Positions 1-9,319 of a stretch of 64,000 bases of DNA are shown here, in pieces. Made by a program: the position numbers and the translations under genes. The notes below the pieces were generated by a model. That model had not been told where the DNA came from, did no database searches, and saw only the letters and a program-made list of their open reading frames with translations. The stretch is taken from assembly GCA_964371555.1 (NCBI GenBank), contig CAYJMQ010000003.1, forward strand, positions 6,537 through 70,536, written 5' to 3'. The stretch is from CAYJMQ01 sp964371555 (lineage in GTDB: Bacteria; Bdellovibrionota; JACOXK01; 2-02-FULL-40-11). Each line of letters begins with the position of its first letter. The stretch's first letter is position 1.

Positions 1-299
1 TAGACAGCAGATGATGAAATCAATACGCAAGAGGCTTTGTATCGATAACAATAGCGCATGACGGATAACGTTCCTCCCACATTCACATCAAAAAGGGAAT
101 CATATTCATCTTGAGTGGTCGCCTTTGTCACAGCGGCAAGATGACAGACGACATCTGAAGCTGTCTCACTCTGTTCAATGGTCCGCACATCCGCCCGGTA
201 AGGCTCGACCGAGCTAAAGTATTTGGGGAGCTCCGCCATCAGATGACGTCCCAAAAAACCGTTGGCTCCTGTCACCAAAATTCTTTTATTGGATAGCAT
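1..299 (-). CDS. NAD-dependent epimerase/dehydratase, N-terminal part (cut by window edge)
   Basis: The reverse-strand frame opens at an ATG at 297-299 and stays open to the window edge, giving about 99 residues. The N terminus is a Rossmann fold with the GxxGxxG motif (G11, G14, G17 in TGANGFLGRHL), followed by an HLAA segment and LISSSAV, as in extended short-chain dehydrogenases acting on nucleotide sugars. The start overlaps the stop of the WecA-like gene (TAATG), so the two are translationally linked. It probably makes or modifies a sugar for the glycan built by the neighbouring transferases. The catalytic YxxxK region lies outside the window, so the substrate cannot be named. Confidence 0.85.
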   Translation of the reverse strand, partial: MLSNKRILVTGANGFLGRHLMAELPKYFSSVEPYRADVRTIEQSETASDVVCHLAAVTKATTQDEYDSLFDVNVGGTLSVMRYCYRYKASCVLISSSAV

Positions 300-1285
300 T
301 AGTAACTCAAAATGGATATCAGACTTATCGCCCCTGTGATAAAAGTACAAGCGTACAAAATCATGACTGCGGTGGTAGCTGAGAGGCCGGCACGCACAAG
401 TTGATGAGAGAGATGATTTGTGTCACCCACATAGATAGGCTGTCGGTTCTTAATTCGAATGATAACAACAGTCAGTGTGTCTAAAATAGGGATACTGGCC
501 AAAAGCAAAAGGCAGCTCGAGGCCGTTAAGATATGCACCTGATGCCGGATCAGATGTTCGAAAAGCCAAATAGATGATGTCGCAAGAGAAAATCCAAGAA
601 AAAGACTCCCCCCGTCGCCCAGAAAAATCTTTGCTTTTGGAAAATTATACGGAAGGAAACCGAGCAGACTGCCGATTGGGATTGCAAGAAAGAGGGCCAG
701 CAGCGCATGATCTGTAAAATAGGCGAGCACCGCAAAAAAACCAAGAATAATGACTGTTAAGCCGCAGGCGAGGCCATTCATATTATCGAGAAGGTTCAGG
801 GAATTTGTAAGACCCACGATCCAAAAAACGGATAAGAGGATATTGAGAACTTCATGAGAAAAAAAATGAAATCGCGCGCTGGAGAGAACAATAATCAGTG
901 CCGATAAAATCTGGGAAATCAATTTCAGGCGATAGTCGATCATTTTAATATCGTCCAGAGTACCTACTATCAGCATGATCAAGGCTCCAATAAAATAAAA
1001 AGCAAGCTGAAGCAGGAATGTTTCGGATTCCAAAAACATAAAGGGGGACTTATTAAAATGCCATTGGTAGCTTACGATGAAATAAAAACATAAACTCAGG
1101 CAAAAACTCAAAAAAATCGCAATTCCGCCAAGCCTCGGCGTTGGAAGGGTATGAACTTTGCGCGAGGAGGGGTAGTCAAAAATATTCATTTTAATCGAGA
1201 ATCTTCTTGCCAAGGGAGTCAACAAATAAGATAGAAAAAAAGAGATGAGAAGCAACAACCACAACACCTTGAAAAATAAAAACAT
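299..1285 (-). CDS. MraY/WecA-family polyprenyl-phosphate sugar-1-phosphate transferase (GT4 membrane family)
   Basis: A 328-residue multi-spanning membrane protein that would transfer a sugar-1-phosphate from a UDP-sugar to undecaprenyl phosphate at the inner membrane, starting an O-antigen or exopolysaccharide unit. Family motifs are visible in order: RKVHTLPTPRLGG (about 42-54), the Mg-binding pair D111-D112 in GTLDD, NSLNLLDNMNGLACG (about 161-175), GDGGS (about 224-228) and a late HLSHQL. The N-terminal HTLPTPRLGG fits WecA/TagO/WbpL-like enzymes better than MraY, and no peptidoglycan genes are adjacent. It is divergent from the GT4 gene with only 38 bases between starts. The exact sugar is unknown. 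Confidence 0.88.
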   Translation of the reverse strand: MFLFFKVLWLLLLISFFLSYLLTPLARRFSIKMNIFDYPSSRKVHTLPTPRLGGIAIFLSFCLSLCFYFIVSYQWHFNKSPFMFLESETFLLQLAFYFIGALIMLIVGTLDDIKMIDYRLKLISQILSALIIVLSSARFHFFSHEVLNILLSVFWIVGLTNSLNLLDNMNGLACGLTVIILGFFAVLAYFTDHALLALFLAIPIGSLLGFLPYNFPKAKIFLGDGGSLFLGFSLATSSIWLFEHLIRHQVHILTASSCLLLLASIPILDTLTVVIIRIKNRQPIYVGDTNHLSHQLVRAGLSATTAVMILYACTFITGAISLISILSY

Positions 1286-1323
1286 AGGGGACTTTTACAA
1301 AGTTAACAAATTAAAGATTACAG

Positions 1324-2517
1324 ATGGGTGAAGAGAAAGTCAAGCCGCGAGTCCGAGTGGCGCCTAAAATCGTTAGAATCTTTTCGCGTCTGAATATTGG
1401 AGGTCCCGCGATTCATGTTATTCTTCTGAGTGAAAAACTGTCTCCGAAATATGAAACGATTCTTGCAACAGGCAAAGTCGGCGCTCTGGAAGGCGATATG
1501 TCTTATTTGCTGGAGGAAAAACGCTCTTTTCATCATGTTTTTATTCCGGAGCTTGGAAGAAACATTCGTATTTGGAATGATTGGGTTGCATTTTGGAAAA
1601 TTTTCAGACTTCTTCTTCGCGAGAAACCGGCGATTGTTCATACCCATACTTCAAAAGCGGGCGTTTTGGGGCGAATAGCCTCGGTTTTGGCTCGTGTTCC
1701 GGTGCGGATTCATACCTTTCACGGGCATCTCTTTGAAGGTTATTTTGGAAAGATAAAAACCTTTTTGATTATCATGGCAGAAAGAATTTTAGCACATTTT
1801 ACCACAGCCATTGTTGCGATATCAGAGGCGCAGAAAAGGGATTTACAAAAATTTGGGATTTGCCCCCTCTTTCCAGCCGAAGAAAAGATCGTTGTCATCC
1901 GTCTCGGTTTTGATTTGACCCCTTTTCAAAAGGAGAGAGCGGATTCAGAGAGGCAAAGATTTGGACTTCCAAAGGATCGATATCTGATAGGGCTTGTTGC
2001 CAGACTCATCCCCATCAAAAATCATGCGTCTTTTTTAAGAATAGCAAAGAAGGTATTGCTGCAGAGAAAGGATGTCCATTTTGTCATTGTGGGCGATGGG
2101 GAGTTAAAAGATATTCTTAAACAACAGATTTCAGCGCTTGAGATCGATTCCCATGTTTCACTGCTTTCCTGGCAGAAAGAAGTTAAACCGATTTATGATG
2201 CGCTGGATATTGTTTGCCTGACATCTTTCAATGAAGGGACCCCCGTTTCGCTGATCGAAGCCCAGGCCTGCGGGAAACCGGTGGTTGCGTTTCGTGTGGG
2301 AGGCGTGGAAGATGTGATTATTTCGGGCAAAAGCGGTTATCTTGTGGAGATCGGGGATGAGTCTGCATTTTCTGAAAGGATTTTATCTCTTCTGGCTCAT
2401 CCGGAGCAAAAAGCGGAAATGGGCAATATTGGAAAAAAAGTGATTTTAGAAAATTTTCATGAGGGACGTCTCATCAAAGAAATGGATCAGCTCTATCAGG
2501 ATTGTCTTTCCAGATAA
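1324..2517 (+). CDS. Glycosyltransferase family 4 (GT-B fold)
   Basis: A 397-residue soluble GT-B glycosyltransferase. It has the N-terminal glycine-rich loop RLNIGGPAIHV (about 22-32), HTHTSKAG (about 106-113), the C-domain start LIGLVARLIPIKNH, and the retaining-enzyme EX7E motif E304 to E312 in FNEGTPVSLIEAQACG. It likely adds a sugar from a nucleotide donor to the lipid-linked acceptor started by the divergent WecA-like enzyme. No clear ribosome-binding site precedes the ATG, and the 38-base divergent gap is too short for two ordinary promoters side by side. Donor and acceptor cannot be read from sequence. Confidence 0.9.
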   Translation: MGEEKVKPRVRVAPKIVRIFSRLNIGGPAIHVILLSEKLSPKYETILATGKVGALEGDMSYLLEEKRSFHHVFIPELGRNIRIWNDWVAFWKIFRLLLREKPAIVHTHTSKAGVLGRIASVLARVPVRIHTFHGHLFEGYFGKIKTFLIIMAERILAHFTTAIVAISEAQKRDLQKFGICPLFPAEEKIVVIRLGFDLTPFQKERADSERQRFGLPKDRYLIGLVARLIPIKNHASFLRIAKKVLLQRKDVHFVIVGDGELKDILKQQISALEIDSHVSLLSWQKEVKPIYDALDIVCLTSFNEGTPVSLIEAQACGKPVVAFRVGGVEDVIISGKSGYLVEIGDESAFSERILSLLAHPEQKAEMGNIGKKVILENFHEGRLIKEMDQLYQDCLSR

Positions 2518-2575
2518 TTTACCAGATACTTTAAATGATCCACTCAAAAAATTGACAAAAATATGTGTGTAAGGC

Positions 2576-3889
2576 ATGGATATAATCATGGATCTTTCGA
2601 GCCGCATTAAAGAGAAAAGCGCCAGGGTTGCAGTCATCGGTCTTGGCTATGTGGGGCTTCCATTGTCTCTTGAATTTCTCAAGGCTGGTTTTAAAGTTGT
2701 CGGTATAGATATCAATAAAGACAGGATCAAAAAATTAGAATCGGCTGAATCTTATATAACCGATATTTCTTGCGAACAGATTCGCAATGCCCTTCAGACA
2801 GGGCGATTTACCCCGACATCTGATTTTTCTATTCTGGCGGATACCGATGTTATTTCTATCTGTGTCCCTACGCCGCTTAGAAAAACGAAAGAGCCTGATA
2901 TTTCATTTATTGTTTCTGCTGTAAAGAAAATCAAAAATTATCTTTCGAAAGGACAGCTTGTCATTTTAGAGAGCACCACTTATCCCGGCACGACGGAAGA
3001 AGTTGTTCTGCCAGAACTGGAGAAAACCGGTCTTCAGGCAGGGAGGGATTTTTACCTTGCCTTTTCACCTGAGAGAATCGACCCCGGGAATAAGAAATAC
3101 GCGATTGCAAACACGCCAAAAATTGTCGGTGGAATCACCCCCAATTGCACGGAGCTTGCGGTCTCTTTTTATTCAACGGTGGTGGAAAAAGTTTATCCGG
3201 TTTCGAGCTCCCGGGCGGCTGAGATGGTAAAGCTTTTGGAAAACACCTTTCGTGCTGTGAATATTGGTCTTGTGAATGAAATTGCGATTGTTGCAGACCG
3301 GTTAAAGCTCGACGTTTGGGAAATTATCGATGCCGCGGCGACGAAACCGTTTGGATTTCTCCCTTTTTACCCGGGACCCGGTTTAGGGGGGCATTGTATT
3401 CCTGTAGATCCCCATTATCTTTCCTGGAAGCTCAATGCGCAGGGCTACAACCCAAGGTTTATCGAACTTGCGAGAGAGATTAATTCAAAGATGCCAACGG
3501 TTGTTGTGGAAAAGATCGCGGATGCCCTCAATCGATTTAAACGCTCAATCAATGGCTCGAAAATTCTTATTTTGGGGGTTGCCTATAAAAAAGATGTGGG
3601 AGATATCCGGGAATCGCCGGCGCTGGATGTGATCGAGGGATTAAAAGGGCGCGGCGCAGAGGTTTTCTATGAAGATCGCTATTGCCCGGAATTTGAACAT
3701 CATGGACATTCATATCAATCGATCTCTTTAGAAACGGCCGATCTTTCCTCCTACGATTGTGTTTCGGTCCTCACCGACCATTCGTACTATGATTGGGGCG
3801 CAATTGCGGAATCTGCCACGATAATCGTCGATTGCCGAAACGCGACGCGTGGTTTAAAGAGTTTCCGGGATAAAATCATAAAGATTTGA
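2576..3889 (+). CDS. Nucleotide-sugar dehydrogenase (UDP-GlcNAc/UDP-ManNAc 6-dehydrogenase type)
   Basis: 437 residues of the UDP-glucose/GDP-mannose dehydrogenase family, which oxidise the sugar C6 alcohol to a carboxylate with two NAD. Seen: NAD-binding GLGYVG (22-27), STTYPGTT (133-140), the K219 helix EMVKLLENTFRAVNI, catalytic Cys274 in GPGLGGHCIPVDP, and LGVAYKKDVGDIRESPA in the C-terminal UDP domain. GGHCIPVDPHYLSWK is typical of the WbpA/WecC branch rather than UDP-glucose dehydrogenase. A second ATG at 2588 is a possible alternative start. It ends into the next gene (TGATG overlap). It likely supplies a uronic acid for the surface glycan. Confidence 0.92.
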   Translation: MDIIMDLSSRIKEKSARVAVIGLGYVGLPLSLEFLKAGFKVVGIDINKDRIKKLESAESYITDISCEQIRNALQTGRFTPTSDFSILADTDVISICVPTPLRKTKEPDISFIVSAVKKIKNYLSKGQLVILESTTYPGTTEEVVLPELEKTGLQAGRDFYLAFSPERIDPGNKKYAIANTPKIVGGITPNCTELAVSFYSTVVEKVYPVSSSRAAEMVKLLENTFRAVNIGLVNEIAIVADRLKLDVWEIIDAAATKPFGFLPFYPGPGLGGHCIPVDPHYLSWKLNAQGYNPRFIELAREINSKMPTVVVEKIADALNRFKRSINGSKILILGVAYKKDVGDIRESPALDVIEGLKGRGAEVFYEDRYCPEFEHHGHSYQSISLETADLSSYDCVSVLTDHSYYDWGAIAESATIIVDCRNATRGLKSFRDKIIKI

Positions 3890-5001
3890 TGCGGGTTATC
3901 ATCATAGGGGCTGGTGTCGTAGGCTGCGCAATTGCAAAGGAGCTCTCAGAACCCAACATAGAAGTCCATGTTCTTGAAAAGAACTCAAAAACAGGGGAGG
4001 GGGTCACAAGCCGAAATAGTGGTGTTATCCACGCGGGGCTCTATTATCCACCACATTCTCTGAAGGCACGGCTTTGCGTTGAGGGGAGAGGGCTGCTTTA
4101 TGATTGGTGTGAAAAGAAAGGCGTCCCCCATCGAAAAACAGGAAAGCTGATAGCAGCGCTTCTTCCTGCGGAAGAGGCGCTAAAAAACATTTATAAGAAC
4201 GCGATAACAAGTGGAGTTTCACCATCTGGTCTGAGATGGATTTCAAAAAAAGAAATTCAAAAGATCAATCCTTATATCACAGGTGATATCGCCCTTCATT
4301 CGCTGCAATCGGGGATTGTCGATGCCGATGCCCTTTGTTTTTCATTTTATAGAGAGGCTTGTCAAAAGGGGGCAGAGTTTCATTTTTATTGTGATGTGAA
4401 TGGCATCAATCGAGTATCCTCTTGCTACCTCATCCGCACCTCAAGGGGGGATCTCGAAGCTGATATCGTCATTAACGCTGCCGGTCTCTATGCCGATGTG
4501 ATTTCAAAACTCGCTGGATGTGATCGTTATACAATTTATCCCTGGCGAGGCGACTATTTTAAAGTGAATCTTCCTTACCCAATCGATATTTTGGTCTACC
4601 CTGTCCGAAAACCCGATGCGGCAGGTCTTGGAATTCATCTGACAATCGATCTGAACTCTCAAACCTTTTTGGGTCCAGATTCAGATCCGCCAAGCGCTTT
4701 TGAAATCAAAAATCACGCCGCGTTGCAAAAAATGAAAGAAGATTTTTCTGAAAGGCCGGAGAAACTCATGAAATTTTATGAGGCTGCGTCTCAACTTTTA
4801 TCCGGCCTCAAACCCGAAATGCTCACCTATGAGACCTGCGGGATTCGTCCCAAACTTCGCGCGTTTGATTCCTCCAATGAAGAAAAGGATTTTGTAATCT
4901 CCGAAGATCTCCCGGGTTTTTTCAATCTCATCGGCATCGAAAGCCCCGGCCTCACCGCAAGCCCCGCGATTGCGCGGCATATAAAGAAGCTGCTGACATA
5001 G
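3889..5001 (+). CDS. lhgO: L-2-hydroxyglutarate oxidase-type FAD oxidoreductase (LhgO family)
   Basis: About 370 residues of a DAO-type flavoprotein. The FAD-binding GAGVVGCAIA lies at the very N terminus, followed by the LhgO-characteristic SRNSGVIHAGLYYPP, and a C-terminal CGIRPKL and SPGLTASPAIA segment closes the FAD site. The family oxidises L-2-hydroxyglutarate to 2-oxoglutarate. I chose the ATG at 3889, which overlaps the upstream stop; a TTG at 3886 in the same frame would add one residue. Its place after polysaccharide genes is unusual, so a role on another 2-hydroxyacid is possible, but the family match is strong. Confidence 0.85.
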   Translation: MRVIIIGAGVVGCAIAKELSEPNIEVHVLEKNSKTGEGVTSRNSGVIHAGLYYPPHSLKARLCVEGRGLLYDWCEKKGVPHRKTGKLIAALLPAEEALKNIYKNAITSGVSPSGLRWISKKEIQKINPYITGDIALHSLQSGIVDADALCFSFYREACQKGAEFHFYCDVNGINRVSSCYLIRTSRGDLEADIVINAAGLYADVISKLAGCDRYTIYPWRGDYFKVNLPYPIDILVYPVRKPDAAGLGIHLTIDLNSQTFLGPDSDPPSAFEIKNHAALQKMKEDFSERPEKLMKFYEAASQLLSGLKPEMLTYETCGIRPKLRAFDSSNEEKDFVISEDLPGFFNLIGIESPGLTASPAIARHIKKLLT

Positions 5002-5014
5002 GGGGAGGGGGAAG

Positions 5015-5458
5015 TTAAATTTTCGGTGTCGATTCAAGAGAGAATTGGGGAGTGGCGATTTCTAAGAGTGGGATTTTGACGAAGTCCCGATCTTTGATGT
5101 GGGGATGGGGGAGAGTGAGGTCAATGGTTTTCATGGTGAGGGAGTCGTAGAGCAAGAGATCGAGATCGATCGTTCGGGGGCCCCAGCGGAAGGTTTCTTC
5201 CCGCCCGATCTCTTTTTCAATCTGCTTTAGGGTTTTCAATAGCTCCACCGGTGAAAGTGAGGTTTTGATTTCGATTGCCCCGTTGATGAATTTGGGCTGA
5301 TCGGTGTATCCGACAGGATCGGTTTCTATCCACGATGAGACTTTGGTTACTTTTATTTTGGGATGGTTGTCTAGTTTTGAGACGGCATCTTTGCAATTTT
5401 TAAGTCGGTCGCCGAGATTAGAGCCGATGCCGATGTAGGCGATTTGCTGCTTCATCAA
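5015..5458 (-). CDS. folK: 2-amino-4-hydroxy-6-hydroxymethyldihydropteridine pyrophosphokinase
   Basis: A 147-residue HPPK that pyrophosphorylates 6-hydroxymethyl-dihydropterin in folate synthesis. Seen: N-terminal YIGIGSNLGDR, the substrate loop ETDPVGYTDQPKFING, and the HPPK signature RWGPRTIDLDLLLYD, whose two aspartates bind Mg. Length fits the family. It is the last gene of the dap operon and its start lies 41 bases inside the 3' end of dapL, so translation is probably coupled. No folP or folB lies nearby. Confidence 0.96.
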   Translation of the reverse strand: MMKQQIAYIGIGSNLGDRLKNCKDAVSKLDNHPKIKVTKVSSWIETDPVGYTDQPKFINGAIEIKTSLSPVELLKTLKQIEKEIGREETFRWGPRTIDLDLLLYDSLTMKTIDLTLPHPHIKDRDFVKIPLLEIATPQFSLESTPKI

Positions 5459-6572
5459 TTTTTTCTTCAGAAACTGTTAACGAAAACCTGAAAAATCCTT
5501 CCCCTTCTTCACCAAACCCAATTCCCGGTGTGGTGACAATGCCATATTTCATAAGAAGCTCACTACAAAAATCGATCGATGGGGTCGATTTCGGGGTTTT
5601 TGCCCAGACATAGAAGGTTGCCTTCGGTTCAAAGTATTCGATTCCTATTTTTTGTAAAACCGAAAGTAAAAGATCTCTCCTTTTTCGCATGATTTGTCTC
5701 TGTGAGACGACAAAATCGTCCCCCTCTTTCAGCGCTACTGCAGCCGCGTGCTGAATGGCTTTGAACTGACCGGAATCGAGATTGGTTTTTAATTTTCCCA
5801 ACGCCTCAATCAATTTTTCATTCCCCGCCGCGAAACCAATTCTCCAGCCGGTCATGTTGAAGGTTTTTGAAAGGGAATGAAACTCAATTGCAACATCTTT
5901 GGCCCCTGGAATTTGAAGAATACTTGGCGAGGGCTCATGAGAGAGATAAATCTCGGAATAGGCGGCATCGTGGCAGAGAATGGTTTCTGTTTTATTTGCC
6001 CAATGGACAACTTGATCAAAGAAAGAGAGAGATGCCGTTGCCGAGGTCGGATTGTTTGGATAATTGAAATAGAAAAGTTTTGCCCCCCGCTCGAGACTTG
6101 AAAGATCGGGAAGAAAATTATTTTCCAGTTTAAGGGGAACCGGAATCGGAATTCCGGCCGCAAATTGCGTGGCTGCTTTATATACCGGGTAACCAGGGGT
6201 TGTATAAAGCACGCCATCATGAGGGTTGACAAGCGAAAGCGGGAGATGACCGATTCCTTCTTTAGAACCGATGAGAACCAGAATTTCTTTATTCGGGTCA
6301 AGACGAACTTGAAAACGTTTGAAGAACCACTCTGCGATTTCGAATCGAAATTCTTCCGTTCCAGCATAAGGCGGATAACGATGGTATTGACTCTGTGTGA
6401 GCCCATCTTTAAGCGCGTCTAGAATGAATTGGGGTGTTGGGAGATCAGGATCCCCAACACCAAAATCAATGAGATCGACCCCCTTTTTTTTAATCTCGTT
6501 TTTCATCTGGTCGATTTTGGCAAACAGATATGGGGGAAGATTTTTAAGACGATCTGAAAGTTCAATCTTCAT
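5418..6572 (-). CDS. dapL: LL-diaminopimelate aminotransferase
   Basis: 384 residues, PLP-dependent fold type I. DapL converts tetrahydrodipicolinate directly to LL-diaminopimelate, bypassing the succinylase or acetylase branches. Seen: FGVGDPDLPTP (38-47), RYPPYAGTEEFR, FNYPNNPTSA (169-178), HDAAYSEIYL (201-210) and the PLP lysine K236 in SLSKTFNMTGWRIGF. The dapF-dapA-dapB context supports DapL over a generic class I/II aminotransferase. It overlaps dapB by 4 bases and folK by 41 bases. Confidence 0.93.
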   Translation of the reverse strand: MKIELSDRLKNLPPYLFAKIDQMKNEIKKKGVDLIDFGVGDPDLPTPQFILDALKDGLTQSQYHRYPPYAGTEEFRFEIAEWFFKRFQVRLDPNKEILVLIGSKEGIGHLPLSLVNPHDGVLYTTPGYPVYKAATQFAAGIPIPVPLKLENNFLPDLSSLERGAKLFYFNYPNNPTSATASLSFFDQVVHWANKTETILCHDAAYSEIYLSHEPSPSILQIPGAKDVAIEFHSLSKTFNMTGWRIGFAAGNEKLIEALGKLKTNLDSGQFKAIQHAAAVALKEGDDFVVSQRQIMRKRRDLLLSVLQKIGIEYFEPKATFYVWAKTPKSTPSIDFCSELLMKYGIVTTPGIGFGEEGEGFFRFSLTVSEEKIDEAANRLHRHRL

Positions 6573-7306
6573 TCTTCAGGTTCCTTCAGGAAATGTTTCA
6601 TCGAATAGAGTCCCGGCTTTTGAGTGATAATCCACTGAGCCGCTTCCAGCGCGCCCCGGGCAAAAATAGTTCGTGAAGCGGCCCGATGGGTCAGCTCCAG
6701 GCGCTCCCCTTCTCCGAGAAATAAAATCGTATGTTCACCAATGACATCTCCACCGCGAATGCTTTCCACCGTCACATCACCTCTGACTGCTTTGACGGTT
6801 TCTGAAAGCTGCTTTGCCGTGCCGCTCGGGGCATCCTTTTTATCACGGTGATGAACTTCAACAATATGAGGTGTGAACGTTTTGGGGAGTAATTTTGCGG
6901 CGCTTTCCAGCAAAGAGATAAGAACATTGACCCCGATGCTTGTGTTCGGAGCCAAAAGAACAGCCTGAGATTCAGAGAGTTTTTTAATTTCTTCTTTTTG
7001 TTCTTTCGAATATCCCGTTGTTCCGATGACCGCGGGGCAACGGAATTCGCGAAGGAGGGGGAGAAACCGCATGGTGGCGCCTGGTTCTGTGAAATCGACA
7101 AATACATCGATATTTTTTAGCGAATTTTCAGAGATTGTTTCATACCTGACCGATTCGTTCAGATGTTTTTCTCTGAGAGGATCCGCTTCCGACACAAAAG
7201 CCCTCGAGAGCTTTAAGTTCGGATAATTCCCCGCTTCAAGCAAGGAAATCATCGCTTTTCCCATTCTTCCGGCGGCCCCGGCAATGGCTAAATGAATCAT
7301 AAACAT
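6569..7306 (-). CDS. dapB: 4-hydroxy-tetrahydrodipicolinate reductase
   Basis: 245 residues. DapB reduces hydroxy-tetrahydrodipicolinate with NAD(P)H. Seen: GAAGRMG (10-16) for the cofactor, VFVDFTEPGA (68-77), GTTGYS (95-100), and the catalytic/substrate region EVHHRDKKDAPSGTA (150-164) with H152, H153 and K156. It lies between dapA and dapL with a 4-base overlap to dapL. Two adjacent ATGs (MFMIHLAIAG) leave a two-residue ambiguity in the start. Confidence 0.97.
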   Translation of the reverse strand: MFMIHLAIAGAAGRMGKAMISLLEAGNYPNLKLSRAFVSEADPLREKHLNESVRYETISENSLKNIDVFVDFTEPGATMRFLPLLREFRCPAVIGTTGYSKEQKEEIKKLSESQAVLLAPNTSIGVNVLISLLESAAKLLPKTFTPHIVEVHHRDKKDAPSGTAKQLSETVKAVRGDVTVESIRGGDVIGEHTILFLGEGERLELTHRAASRTIFARGALEAAQWIITQKPGLYSMKHFLKEPEE

Positions 7307-7308
7307 AC

Positions 7309-8184
7309 CTAAATGAGTTCCAATTTCCGGAGGGTATTTTCAAGTTGTTCGAAATTTTTAGATTCCATTTCACACAGGGGGAGACGAAATTCCAAAGGTA
7401 TCTTTTTCATGAGGGAAAGAGCCGTTTTTGCGGGAACAGGATTTGTTTCAATAAAAAGCGCCTGGATGAGCGGATAGAGTTTAAAGTGAATCGATTGAGC
7501 GGTAGTGAGATCGCCGGTTTTAAAAGAGGTATGGAGTTTTTTAAAGAGACGGGGTGTAATATTTGAAACGACAGAGATCACACCTTGAGCCCCAATGCCC
7601 AAAAGCGGCAAAAATGTAAAATCATCCCCGGAAATGAGGCTCATTTTTCCTTTGGTTTCCTGCACGACTTCGGACGCAAACGAGAGCGAGCCAGTCGCTT
7701 CTTTAATTGCGACAATGTTTTCAATTTTAGAAAGTCTGCCGATGGTTTGTGGAGTTAAGGAGACTGCTGTCCGTCCGGGGACATTATAAAGGATCAGGGG
7801 GAGGCCGATTTTAGAAATGGCTTCAAAGTGTCGATAGAGCCCTTCCTGGCTTGGTTTGTTGTAATAAGGGGTTACGATCAGCGCGGCAGAGGCCCCCTGT
7901 TTTTTTGCCCATGCCGTAAGTTCAAGAGTCTCTTCTGTGTTGTTTGTCCCGGATCCTGCAATAACCGGTACCCGGTTTTTTGCCTGGTTTATTACAATTT
8001 CAATGACCTGCTTTTTTTCTTCATGAGAGAGAGTAGCCGATTCGGCGGTCGTTCCACAGGCGACAAATCCATCCACCCCTTCCTCAATTTGCCAATCGAT
8101 GAGCGATCGAAGCGATGGTTCGTCGATTTCACGATTCTTAAAAGGGGTGATTAAGGCTGTATAGATTCCCCTAAACTGATTCAT
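7309..8184 (-). CDS. dapA: 4-hydroxy-tetrahydrodipicolinate synthase
   Basis: 291 residues, TIM-barrel class I aldolase condensing pyruvate and aspartate semialdehyde. Seen: ALITPFKN (10-17), GTTAE (44-48), Tyr133 in YNVPGRT, Schiff-base Lys161 in IVAIKEATGS, and GDDFTFLPLLGIGAQGVIS. The start overlaps the dapF 3' end by 14 bases and the stop sits 2 bases before dapB, so the whole block is one transcript. Confidence 0.97.
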   Translation of the reverse strand: MNQFRGIYTALITPFKNREIDEPSLRSLIDWQIEEGVDGFVACGTTAESATLSHEEKKQVIEIVINQAKNRVPVIAGSGTNNTEETLELTAWAKKQGASAALIVTPYYNKPSQEGLYRHFEAISKIGLPLILYNVPGRTAVSLTPQTIGRLSKIENIVAIKEATGSLSFASEVVQETKGKMSLISGDDFTFLPLLGIGAQGVISVVSNITPRLFKKLHTSFKTGDLTTAQSIHFKLYPLIQALFIETNPVPAKTALSLMKKIPLEFRLPLCEMESKNFEQLENTLRKLELI

Positions 8185-9019
8185 CTGTTAATTCCCCGCG
8201 GAAGACCACACGCGCATCCCCCTCCAGACAAACGTTTGTGTAACTCTTTCCATTTTCTTCAAAGTAGACAATAAGATCCCCCCCCATGGTTTTAACCAAA
8301 ACAGGGGAGGCATTGATCAACTTCTTTGCGTGCGCAATCAGCGCCGATGCAACAACGCCTGTTCCACAGGCCTGTGTAATATCTTCAACCCCCCGTTCGT
8401 ATGTTTTTACCTTAAGGGTCGGTTTGTGCTCCTTGGTAAGGGCTTCAATGAAATTAACATTGGCGCCAGTCGGCTGAAAATATTTGTGGCTCCGAATGGT
8501 TTGCCCGAGTTCTTTGAGCGTTTGAAGCGTGAAATCCTCGAGCCGTTCCATTTCAAGCACAGCATGCGGAACCCCTGTATTGATTCGGGAGAGGGTTACA
8601 GTTCCACGTTCCGTGCTCAATTGGATGTCGAGTTTTAATTGCGTCGGTTCTGTCATTTTTACTTTGACAGAGCGGCCATTGACCTCGGCGTGAATGATGC
8701 CGGCGCGGGTTTCAAAAGAGAGCTTTGGACCTGTGATGCCTTCAAGATAACTGAATCTTGCGGCACAGCGTGAACCGTTGCCGCACATTTCAGCTTCGAG
8801 GCCGTCACAGTTGAAAAACCGCCATTTAAAGTCGGCTTTATCAGAAGGCTCAATGAGAATGAGACCATCCCCCCCCACTGAGTATTTACGGGTGCAGAGT
8901 TTTTGTACCCAGTCTCCCCAGTTCCCAAGACGATCCGCGTCCAGGTATTGTTTGCGGTTATCAATAATAATAAAATCATTCGCCGCCCCGCTCATTTTGG
9001 TGAATGGAATCTTTGTCAT
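8171..9019 (-). CDS. dapF: Diaminopimelate epimerase
   Basis: 282 residues. DapF interconverts LL- and meso-diaminopimelate, giving the lysine precursor and peptidoglycan cross-linker. The two catalytic cysteines are visible: Cys79 in MCGNGSRCAARF and Cys218 in ACGTGVVASAL. It follows an LptM-like lipoprotein gene, the same order as lptM-dapF in Escherichia coli. The coding strand carries two runs of eight G (8278-8285 and 8869-8876) in glycine codons. Confidence 0.97.
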   Translation of the reverse strand: MTKIPFTKMSGAANDFIIIDNRKQYLDADRLGNWGDWVQKLCTRKYSVGGDGLILIEPSDKADFKWRFFNCDGLEAEMCGNGSRCAARFSYLEGITGPKLSFETRAGIIHAEVNGRSVKVKMTEPTQLKLDIQLSTERGTVTLSRINTGVPHAVLEMERLEDFTLQTLKELGQTIRSHKYFQPTGANVNFIEALTKEHKPTLKVKTYERGVEDITQACGTGVVASALIAHAKKLINASPVLVKTMGGDLIVYFEENGKSYTNVCLEGDARVVFRGELTDESV

Positions 9020-9067
9020 AAACGCGGAAGTTTAGCCTCAATCGTGAGGGAAGTCAATTCCTCTGGC

Positions 9068-9256
9068 TTAATATTTGGACTTCTTTTTTTTCTCTTTTTT
9101 GGATTCTTCTTTAAATGAATCTTTGGCTGATTCTTTCGATTCACTCTTTTGAATCGCTTCTTTAAGAGGAGGGAGGGGGGGGGCTTTTACGCCACAGGCT
9201 GTCATTAAATACATAATCCCCACGATTATCCCCATGATGGTCGCCGTCATTTTCAT
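9068..9256 (-). CDS. Small LptM-like lipoprotein
   Basis: A 62-residue lipoprotein precursor. The signal peptide ends in the lipobox-like MTAC with the lipidated Cys21, followed by GVKAPPLPP, which resembles the CGxKGPLxxP start of LptM/YifL. The rest is a Lys/Glu/Ser-rich tail (about 30-62) that looks disordered. LptM assists maturation of the LptD/E translocon in enterobacteria; that function is inferred here from the N-terminal motif and the lptM-dapF gene order. A run of nine C on the coding strand (9183-9175) encodes the Pro residues. Confidence 0.75.
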   Translation of the reverse strand: MKMTATIMGIIVGIMYLMTACGVKAPPLPPLKEAIQKSESKESAKDSFKEESKKEKKKKSKY

Positions 9257-9319
9257 TCGGGCACCGTAACATATTTTTTTTACTTGTCGATTGGAATCTC
9301 TTCTGAGAGTAATACCGTC